The translations under genes and the position numbers were made by a program. From NCBI GenBank assembly GCA_964035545.1, contig OZ037765.1, positions 20,964,495 through 21,028,494 on the forward strand: DNA of 64,000 bases, written 5' to 3'. Under the pieces are notes generated by a model. It was not told the origin of the DNA, did not search any database, and saw nothing but the letters and a program-made list of their open reading frames with translations. Source of the DNA: Bugula neritina (lineage: Eukaryota; Bryozoa; Gymnolaemata; Cheilostomatida; Bugulidae). How positions within the stretch are numbered: position 1 is the stretch's first letter; each line of letters begins with the position of its first letter. Below, one piece after another: positions 1 through 30,930 of this stretch.

Positions 1-203
1 CAAATACTTTTAAGAAAGAAATTGTTAGAGATATTTGTACAACTCATTGTAGAGTTGTCAATAATAAATTTATAAGCTCTGTCTATAAATAAAATAGTTT
101 GTACTCATCAATCAAAAGTACTTTTTAGCCTTTTCTTGTTATTTTGTAAACTTGTCAAACTTTTAGGGCAGAAAGAAAAATATTAAATTTATTACATCCA
201 TAG

Positions 204-2840
204 TTGTGGAAGATTCAAGCTCTGTACCAAATCTTACTGAATATGTGAGAATGGAAGCTAAAAATAATGCCATCACCTTCAATTATTACACAGCAAGAAA
301 AGATGTAGAATTTTATTATAGCCATTTAAGTTAAATATAGCATATATATAAATAATTTTTTTTCAGTTCTAAAAAGTAATCCCTCAGTTGCAAGAATTTT
401 TAAATATTTTATCAACTGAAAGTGCTTATGCAATATCATACTTTGAAGATTTAGAACAGCTGTGTAGCCGAAATATAAAGTTAGTGTTTGATTTAATGAT
501 AGTTTCCTGTGAGAGATGAAATTCTACTAAAGAGGACATTAGCCCATGTGGGAAATGAAGTCAGCTCTGTCAAATCTTGTCACTTCATTCAAGCTGAAGC
601 TCATTTTAACTATACAAGGTACAGTATACATAATATAATGTGCTGCCAACTAAACCCACATGCATCAATGCAGATCTAACAGTGTAATTGGCTATTGCAT
701 TTCATCTTAAGAGATTGTGCAGCAGAAGTTTGCAACATTTAAGCTAAGTTTTGGATAAAAGTTTGTAATATGCTATTTCGTGAAAAGGAAATGTTTGGTT
801 TTTGTTCTCACGAACTTATTAGGATTAGTATATTAAATTTTATATTATCATGTGCTGTTATATATATATTCATATATGTCAAATAAAAAAGAAATATATA
901 TATATATATATATATAATATATAAATATATATGTGTGTGTGCGTGCGTGTGTGTGTGTGTGTCGAATAAAAAATATGACGTATTAATATACAACAAAGAT
1001 ATAAATTTACAGTTAGGTACTCATTTTCTTGCTACATGGTTATAGGCACAGTTTGAAAAGAAGTTAAGAGACGGCAACTTTTTGAGAACATAATATTATT
1101 TGTAATATTTCTAATCTAGAGCACAGACTTCTTTCGATTTCTTTCAATTATTCAACCTACTTTAAAATTTTAGGGTACTGGTTTACTACAAGTTTGGGCA
1201 AGGGTTTTTTCAAGCATGCTAAGAACGTGGTTGTATAGTGGCAAATGAGTACTTAGGACTAAATGCTCTTCCCAACATCAGAAATGGCTTTTACTATAGG
1301 AATTGCCTTTGTGTTTACCACTGAACTGAAACTATAATTTATAGAGGTTATAGTTCAATGGTGTTTATTATAAACCCGTGCTCTATGTAGTCACTAGACC
1401 ATGGCTGAAGTGTTCATATTTTGTAGTGACGATTCCAATAAAACTGCTATATTTGATCAAGAAAGCTTCGCCAGAACTCCAGGACATGTCGGCTACAAGA
1501 ATAATGGAAAACAGCAACTAACTTTCTATGCCTTTGTAACAAAGTATGGGTATCTGAGTGCCACAGATCTTCTTGAAATTGTGATCCAAGTATCTAAAAA
1601 CACTTCAAACCCAGTTGGTAATTAAATTCATCATTAATTATGTTGTAACGCTTCAATAGTTATATAAAAACTTATATTATTTATATATTTGATTCTTTTT
1701 TAAAGCATTTAATTTACTCAACTTTTTAGCTACAAAATGCTTGATTGTAATTATACTATTAAGCTGTTTTGCAGAAATTTACATTACTGTTATTGAGGAT
1801 GAGTCATTGGAACAAACCACCAGCACTGTAAGCTCAGATGATACTGAAAGAAGTAAAGTAGCAGATGAGTTACCAATTGCAGCGGGAATTTCTGCAGGAG
1901 TGTTACTTTTGATTGCTGTTACATTGGTTATTCACTTCAAAGTTGAAAAATCCCGGTCGGGTCAATTAAAATTAAGATTTGTTTATGTAAAAAGTAGTTG
2001 CCATTTGCATTCACAACTGTTGCTCAAAACTAAGAGCACACTACATGTGGCCTTTCCTGATAAAAGTTTATTGGTGTTTTCATCCAACTTACATTAGGGG
2101 TGTAACTTTGACTTAATAAGGTAGATATTCTTGCTTTACTATTCTCTTTTTGAAAATTTTAGTGAATATATAATCATGGCAATTCTATAGGAATAACAAA
2201 ATCAAACTTGGTATTTATAAAAATAACTAAAGCAAGTATACTTCACATTGTTTAATTAGTTAAGTATTTTCATCAATGTGTAAAAGTTAATACTTGGAAA
2301 CTATAAAATATTATGATCACTCTTATAACAATATTTAGTTAAATTTCTATGACCGCTCAATATCAGCTGAGCTATTTTATTTCTTAGCTGATTTTAGTTT
2401 CTATTTGAGATTAATAATAAACATAAATGAACTATTTGTATTTGTATAGTTATGCATACTCAACAAGCACTATAATTTTTAGTACCTTAACGCATTGGGG
2501 ATTTTTGCTTGAGTAATTAATGTTTAGTATAAAAAGTATCAAAATATTTTTAATCAAATTAGCAAAAATATATGAAATCTAGACAACAAACCATTATAGG
2601 CTGCATTTAGTTTAAGACATACAGAATTTTCAAGCTATACTATAAAATTTCAGAAAGAAAAACTTGAATGAGGCTGTTTTTGAAGAACAAGAAGAGATTC
2701 GGCTAAATCCAGCAGTTCAGAAACAATTAATCTGTGTTTTTGACAATATAGTTCCAATTTTATGTCTTATAATTTTAATAACAAAACGTTTGAATAACTT
2801 GCTGCATTGTTTTTATACATTCACTAGGTATCTAACTTGA
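204..2840 (+). CDS. Gene A: 3' part of a MUC4-like transmembrane mucin
   Basis: Five exons at 204-304, 503-618, 1427-1617, 1775-1955 and 2654 to about 2840 match, in order, intron phase and near-identical length, the last exons of genes B and C. The first three encode the membrane-proximal ectodomain (for example RDEILLKRTL and LSATDLLEIV). Exon 1775-1955 carries a Thr/Ser stalk and a transmembrane helix (LPIAAGISAGVLLLIAVTLV). Exon 2654 gives a charged cytoplasmic tail starting RKKNLNEAVF. The donor after 1955 is weak (GTCGGG) but gives the same phase 2 junction as the paralogues. Upstream EGF, VWD, AMOP and NIDO exons would lie left of the window. The tail end is uncertain: reading on reaches TGA at 2838-2840, while another open stretch runs from 2891 to 3002. 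The basic cleavage site of B and C is absent. Frame is intact, so I treat it as a gene rather than a relic. Confidence 0.72.
892..961. repeat. AT and GT microsatellite
   Basis: An (AT)n tract runs directly into (GT/GC)n, in a gene A intron. Confidence 0.9.
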
Positions 2841-4633
2841 GATTTTACAATGTCTGTAACCTGTAATAACTTACTCTTTCCTTGCTTCAGATACATTCAC
2901 TTTAAAGATGTGAGTGGAGTTCAGGTGGAGGTAAACAAAACATTAGAATCAATGAAAGGAAAAGAACCGAATTTGCTAAAAAGCTTGAAATTGCTATTGT
3001 AAGATTTGTGAAAAAATTTCCGGAAACTAAAAGATGAATTTTTACGTGGTTTGGAGAGGTTAGCCATATTGTAATTAGTTGCTCAGGTGTGTATATATAT
3101 AAGCTTATCTGTTAGTTATATCTATGGATTTTTGTTATAATCAAGGTTATCATAGTTTAATCATTATTTGCCATAACTATTAAAGAAAGCTATTTCCCAT
3201 CACTATAACAGTCATTTTTGTAATTGCAGTAATCAGCTTAAATAATCAGCAAAAATAATAGTTTTCAGAGATAGGCATGAATTAAAAATGCATGTCAATT
3301 ATTTTTAGAACATACTGCTTCAACTTGCTATATTATGTACCTAGTAATAGTTTTTTATTCATAATAGCTTGCTATGCTTTAGTATTTTGTAGCTGTTTTT
3401 TTCAAGCTATAAAACCTTTTGTATCTATATAAACTATATTCTTTTTGATTTATATATAAATTACACACAATATTGATGATCAAACACCATAAAAATTTTC
3501 TCCATTTTACAATACACCAACAGCTCCATGCAGTATGACAAAAATTAAGCTAATCTTGTTTTTTACCTAAGGTAAACTTAAAACTTATATTTACAAAAGT
3601 TTCAAACTAAAAATATTTCAACTGCATTTTTACATTGTAGCATAAACACATAAATAGTATGATATAGCAGAACAGTATACATGCATAGACTTGTGCAACG
3701 ATACCCGTATGTATTATTCCAGTAGTAAAAAATTGAAGTTGCTGAATGATTTTCTAATAATTTTTGTTTTCTCAAAACAGAACCCTCCGACATGATTATG
3801 CAGTCTATTTTTTACAAGCACAGTATGAAAGCCTTTGTTTTATTAAAAAAAGCTATAATAATATAGCTTAATAGTCATCTTCAATTTAAACTAAGCAGTA
3901 GTCTGAAGGTGCTCCTGTACCTGTAGTATATATCAGAACTCTTTGAACCGTAACAGTTATAGAAACTATGTTGAAAATTATATTTTAGTAAATTAAAAAT
4001 AATTGAATTAAATTATTATATAAAAAAACACCAAAGTAACCAAAATTACAGTTTTGCAATAAAAAAATATATAAGGAAGCATATCACAAAATATATAGCT
4101 ATTGTTAAGAAACAAATCATAGTCAAAATTTTATGCAACGAGTCATTCTAATTTTTTCTTGAGCCATTTGTCAACAAGTATGCTGCAAAATATAATACAA
4201 TTCTTAAAGTACGTATATTTGTCTTGTAAAAACCATAGTTTAAAACTGTTCTAGAAATAGTCATATTTTAATCAGGTATAAATAGATAGCTGTAAGTTAC
4301 TTTCAATTATGATTCAAATTCAATGAAGTTGGTTGACAATTTCTTGACTTGAGCAAATATGAAGAACTTTTCAAAATAAACTGGAGGCTAAATGCATGTG
4401 TGCTATAAACAACAATTTGGATGACTAAACCACCAGGGCATTGAAATTGTAGAATTGTGCTTCTGTTGTTATTGGAGTTATGACATCATAGCTTTTAGTG
4501 CAGATATAGCTGAGAACTGAATACACATGTGAACAGCTGGGGACCTAGTGGAAACCTAGATAGTTGTGCTAATATTACATAAATACCTTAAAATAAGCTT
4601 GTAAATGGCTTACTGAAAATAGAATTTCTGAAA
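2841..4633. other. Tail-to-tail intergenic region between genes A and B
   Basis: No convincing coding sequence is seen here. It should hold the 3' UTRs of gene A (+) and gene B (-). A TTTATT at 3839-3844 is an AATAAA on the minus strand and could be a gene B polyadenylation signal, about 800 bases after its stop; this is only a motif match. An open stretch at 2891-3002 after a CAG could be a last gene A exon, but its splice phase does not join to the preceding exon in any way I can confirm. Confidence 0.5.
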
Positions 4634-22047
<17,414 letters not shown>

Positions 22048-23394
22048 ATTTTCTTCGTTCTCGAAACCTGTCATTTAAAATATTATTGCACATCAATTGT
22101 TTTATCTTCTACAGAAAATCAGAATCCAGCATGATTTTAATGATAAAACTGATAATTCAATTGCAAACACACATATGCATACGCACGGACAAACAAGTGC
22201 GTGTGTGCGTGTATATTCATAGCTGGTGAGACCAATAAATATAACTATGAGCTTGTGTTACACTTTCTAGGAGAAAAGAAGTTTGATTCAGCGTGCCTGC
22301 AAGCTCGCAGCAAATCAGATCAGAGAAGTTTGTGTGTCTAGAGTTGACTGCATATGAAAATTACAAAAGTTTTATATTAAATGAAGGTATTAAACTCTTA
22401 CAGCATAATTGTATCGGTTTTGTGTTACTTTAACTACTAACCAACTTGGCAACAGGTTTTCAAGTTTATTTACTCTCAAATCGTACCAATATTGATGCAT
22501 AGATAAACTTCTTTGCCATCACAATGCCAAAACCGATGGTCTATTCTCACAAAGAGTGTAAATATTGGAGTCTAACTTTGTGCTCGTATAATGCTAAAAA
22601 TGCTCCTCTTTGGCGGTTTGATTATGACACACTGACTCATGCAGTACAGTGAATTATAGCACTAGCCCTGCCAGCTAATAATAGCTTTGGTGAAAGCTTT
22701 AAAGCCTGAAAGCTTTAATGATTGGCGGCATGCCAATACATCTGGGTGGCATACCAATACAATAATATTATGCTAAACAACCAGCTCAACTTTTTATGCA
22801 CATCTCACAAAAAAGCAAAGATCTTTAGAAGACATTCTGATTCAATAGTTCTCAATCTACATTTTGTTACATTGATTAGATAAATTATACAAATAAACTC
22901 TATCTGTCTTTTCTCTAACATACAGATAAATTATTAACTCAACTTATCAATGTCTCATAGCAACTGCTGACTTACCTTTATTATAGTTGAATTTCTGTTT
23001 TACAAGGCTTTGCTTTATTCCTTCCTCATCTTTATCCTCTAAGGACTCAAATGTAATCAGCTTCGTCATGTGAGCACATTTTGTACTAGAATATGATCGA
23101 TTTGTTATTATAAGTTTTCAGCATTGTTTTACAGTACAAGCGTTCATACAAACACACCTTAGTAAGATGTTTATTCACTTTGGTTAGTATTATTTGACCT
23201 TTTGTTAATTAATTAATTCAATTTCCTTATAAGATTTTGAAAGAATATTTTTCTAAGTTGATATTGATTCTTTCAACCATAGCATGTAGAGTTAGTGATA
23301 ACCTGCACCACTTCATCCCTATACACTGTTGAGTTGGTTCAGTGTTTATTATTATATTTAGCAAATAAATGTAGATCTATCAGATCAAAATATA

Positions 23395-23620
23395 GGGAGC
23401 AGCTGTGATTTAGGGGTTAGAGCATTTGCTAATCAGTAAACACAATTCATGGGTTCACACCCCATTAAAGGCCATTGGTGATGTTAAAAAGAGCATCCAG
23501 TCATAATTGCCCCTGTGTCCCATCTGAATAAGCCCTTAGCTCTATTTAACCAAAAACCTTTTCTATCAAATGTTTTCTCACAGGAATGGCAACTATGTAT
23601 GTTAAACCAAGCATATAAAT
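23395..23620 (+). mobile_element. tRNA-derived SINE, near full-length
   Basis: Starts GGGAGCAGCTGTGATTTAGG with a tRNA-like A-box region (GGTTAGAGCATTTGCT) and B-box region (GGGTTCACACCCC), followed by the family body with AAGAGCATCCAGTCATAATT and CTGAATAAGCCCTTAGC. Confidence 0.82.
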
Positions 23621-23697
23621 TAAAAGATGGCTATCGATTTTCCATACAATGTATGGGGATAGATATTTTAAATAACAAAGTACACATTTTACATATA

Positions 23698-24082
23698 TAG
23701 GTATAGGTAGTTAGGTAGTTAGGTAGTTAGGTAGTTAGGTAGGTAGGTAGTTAGGTAGTTAGGTAGTTAGGTAGGTAGGTAGTTAGGTAGTTAGGTAGTT
23801 AGGTAGGTAGGTAGGTAGGTAGTTAGGTAGTTAGGTAGGTAGGTAGGTAGGTAGTTAGGTAGGTAGGTAGGTAGGTAGGTGGGTGGGTGGGTGGGTGGGT
23901 GGGTGGGTAGGTAGGTAGGTAGGTAGGTAGGTAAGTAGGTAGGTAGGTAGGTAGGTAGGTAGGTAGGTAGGTAGGTAAGTAGGTAGGTAGGTAGGTAGGT
24001 AGGTAGGTAGGTAGGTAGGTAGGTAGGTAGGTAGGTAGGTAGGTAGGTAGGTAGGTAGGTAGGTAGGTAGGTAGGTAGGTAG
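23698..24082. repeat. TAGG tetranucleotide array with GGGT block
   Basis: Nearly 400 bases of (GGTA)n mixed with GGTAGTTA variants, with seven GGGT units at 23881-23908. It abuts the SINE at 24083-24155 and looks like that element's expanded tail. Confidence 0.95.
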
Positions 24083-24155
24083 TGAAACTTTTTTCCATTC
24101 TGGGTTTTGAACCCCAGACCTTGCAAGCTATAGCTTGCTAACCATCACACCACAT
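24083..24155 (-). mobile_element. Second tRNA-derived SINE head with simple-repeat tail
   Basis: Read on the minus strand, TGTGGTGTGATGGTTAGCAA is followed by GGTCTGGGGTTCAAAACCC, resembling A- and B-box regions of a tRNA-like promoter. The (CTAC)n tail then runs from 24082 down to 23698. Different family from the SINE at 23395. Confidence 0.65.
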
Positions 24156-25844
24156 AGGCTACATGCTACGGAATTTCACCACTACATAGCCACCATCTTT
24201 AGGTGAACAGATATTGTAACCTATATTGTTTTTGAAGAAAAGCTTTATACATAATGTGATCTAATCAAGTAAACCGTACTTACTTTTACTTTTGCACAAT
24301 ATAAGCTGCTGTTTAGCAACATTAAAATATTTATCCTCTTTATAGAATTTAAGTTATTGTATGCCCATTGAGTTAATATTGTTAATGCTGAATGTCAAAG
24401 AGTCTGTTTTTAAAGTAAATATTTTTGTATAACGTTTGACTAGCTTTTGTACACTTGATTAAATTTCAAATGTTTTAGCTAAAGATTGAATAAGACCAAG
24501 GTTTACATTATTTATGGTTGGTTTTGCATATATGGATATTGCATTACTCAGTAAGATTCCTACAAATATGTAGTTGGTTATTTCCAGGTTTGGTAAACTT
24601 TAAATCTACATTCCAAGTTTAAATTTAAAGCAATTTAATTACCATGGGATGAGCAAAGTACTTCAGGCTAACAGAAATGGGTATAAAATCTGCTTAATTA
24701 GGAATGACTTCTTCATGACAATTTATAACAACCACTTTAACTTTGCACTATAACTACTGAAGTGTCAAATAATATGTCATCGCTGAAGTTTGTATGAAAT
24801 AGCATCAATTACTTAAATGTTAGAATACGTTTAACTTTTTTTCTGCTATTTTTTTTCAAATTATAGTTTTCATGCAGCTATGTAACCAGTGGAGAGGGTT
24901 ATTAAAGAACTTTATGAAATATATGCTTTTCTGTTTCATTTTTTCAAAATTACTTTTGTATGCCAGTTTTGAACACCTAAGCAGGTAGCATGCATGTTTA
25001 CAATCCATTAGGTTTATCGAGACATGTTCTATGTAATTTAAGAGCCTTTTTCTATAGGCTATATATTGGCTTTTCTTAACCAAGCCTACATAGCCTTTTG
25101 GTGACTAGTGCCTTTCCAAATTAATGAACAAATACTTGATTTCATACATCCTTGCTACCTTCTAAGAACAATTATAGCACTGTTAAAACTGCGTGAGAGC
25201 TGTGGAAATGCTTTCTGGTACTAAATGCCATATATTAGATAGCATTTTCACAGCATTGAAAGTTGAAAATAAAAGAAAATGAAATGTATTTCGGCTAGAA
25301 ATGCAATATTTATGTTGCTGTTTTTTATTGCATAATAAAGAAAATCTGTGAGTATTGGTAGCTGTACCAAATGAGCAGAGAGCCAGTTTTGACAGGGGGG
25401 ATACAAATAGGGAGGTAAAGGCGATAGCAGACTGTTACATGCACATCTAGCAGTCATGACTATATATACTCATCAGTGAAATATAATATTGTCAAAGCTC
25501 AATCAAAAGCTTGTTCAGCTTTAATAGAAAGCAAGCACAAAAGAAATAAAAAATATACTTATTGCATTACTATAAATTGCATGCTTTCTTTTTAAGTATG
25601 CAATTAAAAAATCAATAACTTTCAAAAAACATTTTAGCCTACTTCATCAGCAAGTGCTGAGGCAGTGCATAATATTATCATGTTATCATGCATTATTAAT
25701 TTCAATATGTTGCTAGTTATATTCAGTTCCTATGTAATGATTATTCTGTTTATGGTGGATTTGAATGCCAACTTTGAATATAGAAAAAAACTGTTTCAAG
25801 TAATTTTTAGGCTACCTATTGATATGCTCATCTTCAAAAACTTA

Positions 25845-25921
25845 ATATATGTGACATAGTTATATGTCACATATTCCATGTGACATTACTTATTAATATC
25901 ATCTCGATGATACTAATAAAT
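25845..25921. repeat. Pair of adjacent hairpins
   Basis: AATATATGTGACATAG is followed by its near-complement TTATATGTCACATATT. A second inverted repeat follows at 25889-25921 (TATTAATATCATC against GATGATACTAATA). Function unknown. Confidence 0.6.
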
Positions 25922-27557
25922 AGTCTGACAAATTCTATGTGACACTATCATGTGAATGGTAAGAACTTTTGGCAATAACAAAACAGCCTATTATGTAATC
26001 CAATAATATAGTTCATTTTATACTGTGATATTTACATTTAATACTTGTCCATGTATACGTACATATTTTATTTTTTGTAACTTTGATGCTTGTGAATCTC
26101 TGTTCTCGTCATTCTTTCCGATATACGTCTTAGTCCTTGCAGTAACAATAAATATTTATGCAAGACACAAATCTAGCTGCCATACTTTTGGTACAAGGTG
26201 CTGTTAACTTGTGTGTTATAGATAAAGAATAACCAATTGAACACACTTATGAGGCATTTGACCACAGTTATTATTAATCTTTGCATCATTGTAGTTATAT
26301 GCATAATTTTAGAGAAGAAGAGGTTGATAGGTATATCATCACATTTACAGGACAACTGCAGCATTAAAATAAAGGTATAAGAGTTAACAATGCGAGAGTG
26401 AGAGTACTGCAGTAAGCTAGAGTATGCAAAAAATAATAGTCAAATAATAAAAGTATGAAATTACACAATAGAGGTATGACACTGAGTAATGAGGATAGCG
26501 GAAAAGGAAATTTAAATTAGGTAAGGAAATGAATAAGAGCAAATAATAAATTAATAATTGACATATGAAAGCTTTTTGTGGGCATCGAGGTGAAATAATG
26601 AGAAATTGTTTTTTGACTATTTGGTACTTTATAGAAAACTTTTATTGAATATAGGTTTACTTAGTTGAGCCAAAAGATTTTTTGTAATTGCAAAAAAACT
26701 TGGTTTAATTAATTTTTATTTGTTCACTTTGTTGAATATCATAAATGTAAAATCAAAGCACTTCTACAGTTCTATAGTTAATATTTTTTTCATTTTTTTT
26801 TAAACAAATATATTTTGTTTTATAGATCAGCAATTGATTAATTTTAAAAGAGATTTAGTGCAAGTATTGTTGCTTTGACACGATAGTATAGCTATATATA
26901 GTTGTACTATACAACTCGAAAAAGTTTTTGTGCAACAAATTATATGCGTTTAGCAACTGCACGTAGCCTACTGTTGCAAAACATACAGTTTTAATAGTCA
27001 TGAAGTTATGTTTTGGTAGATTAAAATATATTTAGCAATTATAATTAACTTCACAAAATTCACGAAACCCAGGATTACAGTTGGTTTCACCCCTAAGCTT
27101 AATGTTTAAACTCTAGATGATATATAAAATTAAATGAACTTATTTCTATACTTTATTTACTTTAAATTAAATTTAAAGTTTAGAAGAATATATTAGACAT
27201 GTATAATAGTATCATTCATACAAATAACAATTTAAATTACAAGCTTATTATAAATTCATATCCAATAAATATAATAACAGAAATAAAGTTTCATTTTTAA
27301 GTTGAAACAATAAATATTTTATCTCTCTATTCATATGTGTTATTCTTATAAATTTCATTATAATACATGAATAATTTGCTAGTAAAATCTCATGCAACTA
27401 TGATGAATACGTTAAATAAAGATATTTGCATTTGTTTTATTTTGTTATATTTGGTCAAGAGTAAGAGCAAAAAGATACATGATATAACAGCAAAAAAAAA
27501 TAATAATGGTAAAGCTCTTTATGGTGCAATAGCATTGTAGCCAAGCCTGCATGAACG

Positions 27558-27768
27558 ATTGACATTAGGGGTTAGAGCATTGCCTTGGTAAACGAGAGAT
27601 CAAGGGTACCATCCACAGTAAAGGCTATTAGTGATGTTAGGAAGAGCATCCAGTCACAATTGCTCCTGTGCCTCATCTGAACAAGTCCTTAGCCCAATCT
27701 AACTAAAACCATTTCCATCAGGGGTTTTTCACCGGGATAGTGACTATCTAAACTTGCACGAGTTTTTA
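27558..27768 (+). mobile_element. tRNA-derived SINE
   Basis: Same family as 23395-23620: head with GGGGTTAGAGCATTGCC, body GTTAGGAAGAGCATCCAGTC and CTGAACAAGTCCTTAGCC, then the CATCAGGGGTTTTTCACCGG end. Confidence 0.82.
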
Positions 27769-30700
27769 AATATTTTAAGAAATTCTATTTTGACTGTTTC
27801 AAAAAGAAAATGTTCTTGACTTGCCCTTTTTTATCAAACTATAGGCTGTTTTTTAAAAATATATAATATTATATTTAATTGCCCAACAGAAAATAATGTG
27901 ATAGATAAGATGTTGGTACCTCACATAACTATTATATTGGATTTGTCTGTTCTTTTGCATTGCTGTTTAGGTGTGACGACAACTGACAAGCATGCAAAGG
28001 TTTGAACCCTTTCAACATTTTAAATAAAAATAATATATTATATTTTAGGTATTCTAAAAACTATTTTAACATCAAAATAATTATGAGAAAATTTGAATTT
28101 TAATCATGCAAAGAAGTTTTCTTTTGTAAAAACTGGTAGGGCTGACTCTTCAGCTTGATGATGCATGCAATTAAAGATATTGACAGAACAAGGACGAAAC
28201 ATTACATGTGTTACAATGCAAAGTAAAGAAAGTTCTTCAGTGTTGTAATTTTCTACATTCTTGAGAATTATATATTAATTTGTTTATTATCATTTAATAT
28301 TTTGCATCATTTTATGTGAGGGAACACAATTTCTCTAATCTAATGCATCACCTTTATTGTTGCAGTAAATATGAAAAGTGAATAACTTCAACGAAACTGT
28401 AATCCGAGATTGTATATTTACACTATATTATAATGTTATGCCTGATAAATTACTATTTCGACATTTAAAAATTAATTTATAAAGTATTGAAAAGCTTTTG
28501 TCTAAACAATATTATCTCAATTATATACTAAAGCTTTTATTGTTTAGTAAAAATATATCATCTACTCAAAATTGTTCAGCAACAATTTTTATTTTTAGTT
28601 ATTTTGCTTTTGGATACTATAATTTGCTCTAATGACATTATTTTTACAATTTTCTAATAAATATAACATTTTATTACTTTATGTATAGCATCAAAATACA
28701 ATTACTAAAAACGATTACAAAATATTTCAATATTTGTGGTGGAAATAATATATACAGTCTAATTTTAATTTAATTAATAAGACAAAATGAAATAATTGTT
28801 TTATTTTTAGTTACTGGCAACCTGCAACATATCAAAGCAGCAGTAAATTTTTAACTATACAGTGGTCATCAATATTTAAAGTCAACTACGTTGAGATAAC
28901 TATCAGACAGTTTACTAACTTGAGATAAAGAGTTGTCTTATTTTATTATTTTGTGGTTACCCATAATACAATGTAATGATTCTTTTTTCCTGTTCCTTTT
29001 TTCGTGCATATAAAGGCCGATGGTTCTGTGAATTACAATAATTTACTCGCAATAATTAGTATTTCTAAAATGACATCAGTTTCTTTCTCAACAAACTGTA
29101 ATTTTTAACCTATACAAAAGTCAGTAAAAAGCTGTCTGTGCATGCAGCCAGAATATTGCTTTTTATCGACAAAATTCATTCATAATTTAAAACATGCTAT
29201 TATCAATGTGGTAATTATAATTAATCTGACTATATCACAACATTAGACCACAAATTTATAGGAAGGTAATCACTCTAATATGGTAACTGTATTTTTATTC
29301 TTCAACAAATATTAAGGGTTTTACGTCAATCACTGACACCACTATTCTTTGAATGTATATAATAAAACAAATTTTATATAAGTTATGTGCACTCAGACAG
29401 CTCAATAAAAATGGTTACATATTTGTTATATATTGGATGTATTTGTTATTACTATATTGGTATTCCTTTGAAAATACTTATTTTTACTTTTTATAAAAGT
29501 GCTTTCTTCTTTATTAGATGTTCTTAAAGCACAAATTAATCACAAAATTCTTCAACTGTGTTGTCATTTGTTTTTGCCTTTGTAATTAAATAATTATAAT
29601 GCTTTCTTGTTCAATAAAGCCTTAAGCCTTATTAGTATTATTATCTCTAACATAAATAGTGAGCTTTGATTTGATAATATAGTTCATCATTAAAAAAAGT
29701 GCCAAAGATAAATTGAGCTTGCTGAATATTTATTTCATGTATACAGTTTGTTCATAAACTGCAGCTAAAATCAACTACATTATTTAACCTCGCAATTATA
29801 ATTTGAAAATAATTCTTATTTAATCGTAAATACTTAGGGTCGCACAAACAGGTGGAGGCTCACTTTTCATCGGATTAAGGAAGTTTATATTTCATAATAT
29901 GGCCTCAATTTTGAGGCATCCTCTAAGTAAGCTGGCTTAAGCCACCAAAATGGAAGGTCGCTGTAAAAATTTCATTTGTATCAATGCATTGCTTTTATTC
30001 AATACATAAATTTTATTATGGCAATAGCAGCTTAGTTTATTGTTTGTGAACTAGAACCCTAAATACTATGCGTTTTGATAAAAAAAAACATTTAAAGCAC
30101 TATAGTCAAAAATAACTTTTTAAATTGTATTGATTAAAATTTTCGAGCCCACAATTAAAAAATTGGCCTCTTACGTAGTATGAATTTTTATGATTGAATA
30201 CAAACAGGTCTCTTTGTTTTGGTAGTCAAAGCATTTCTGGGCTCTAGGTGACCATATCCTCAGGTGAGTCAATCAAAGCAAGCAATGTTTGAATTAGCAG
30301 AGCTGAGGTTTCATACATCGTTAGGTAATTAGGTCTTTGTATATTCTTGTGCTTGAAATGAAGTGAAAGAGTGCAAGAAAATTAAAAGTTGTTATTCCTC
30401 AACAAAATAAGTTAATAAATGGTACGCCAATTTAATTTTTGCATAAACAACATATGCACACGCAAAGGCGCTCTTGTGTGTGCATGCATGTGTGCATGAG
30501 TGTGTGCGGTGTATGAATGTCTGATTTGCAGAAGAATTGTATAGTATACATATATTCTAATTGGTTATATAAATTCCAGCTGTATTTCTTTTAAATATTT
30601 TTATAACAAGTTTCTAGGGTAGAACATTAATTTGTATTTTAATCAAAACAAATTTGGGGCATTGTAATATATTTTTAATAGCATTTGTGAAGCTTTTTTG

Positions 30701-30839
30701 TTTAGTTTACTAAGTATACCAATTAAGTTATAAATTTTAACTATAATTAAAAAAATATGTTTATTTATATTATTTTAGAGAACAACGCTGCATTTTTTAT
30801 AAAATTTATTATTTTAGCCTACTTCTACATTTCAAATAT

Positions 30840-30930
30840 TAGGGTTGATGTGGAACCAGGTTTGAGTTTGAGGTTGGTGTTTAAGGGTTGTGGAATTTTG
30901 ATTTTGGGTGGGGGATTTGGGGATTGGGAA
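30840..30930 (+). repeat. G/T-rich island with G-quadruplex motif
   Basis: About 90 bases almost without C on the plus strand in AT-rich surroundings. At 30906-30928 four G runs (3, 5, 4 and 3) are separated by T, ATTT and ATT, a canonical quadruplex pattern. Confidence 0.7.

Noticed and set aside
366-418. Possible extra gene A exon after a CAG
   Set aside because: Genes B and C have no counterpart, all frames soon stop, and skipping it keeps the phases of 204-304 and 503-618.
23698-24082. Internal telomere-like repeat
   Set aside because: The unit is TAGG/GGTAGTTA rather than TTAGGG or TTAGG, and it directly continues a SINE tail.
23791-24126. YLPT repeat protein on the minus strand
   Set aside because: It is a translation of the tetranucleotide microsatellite.
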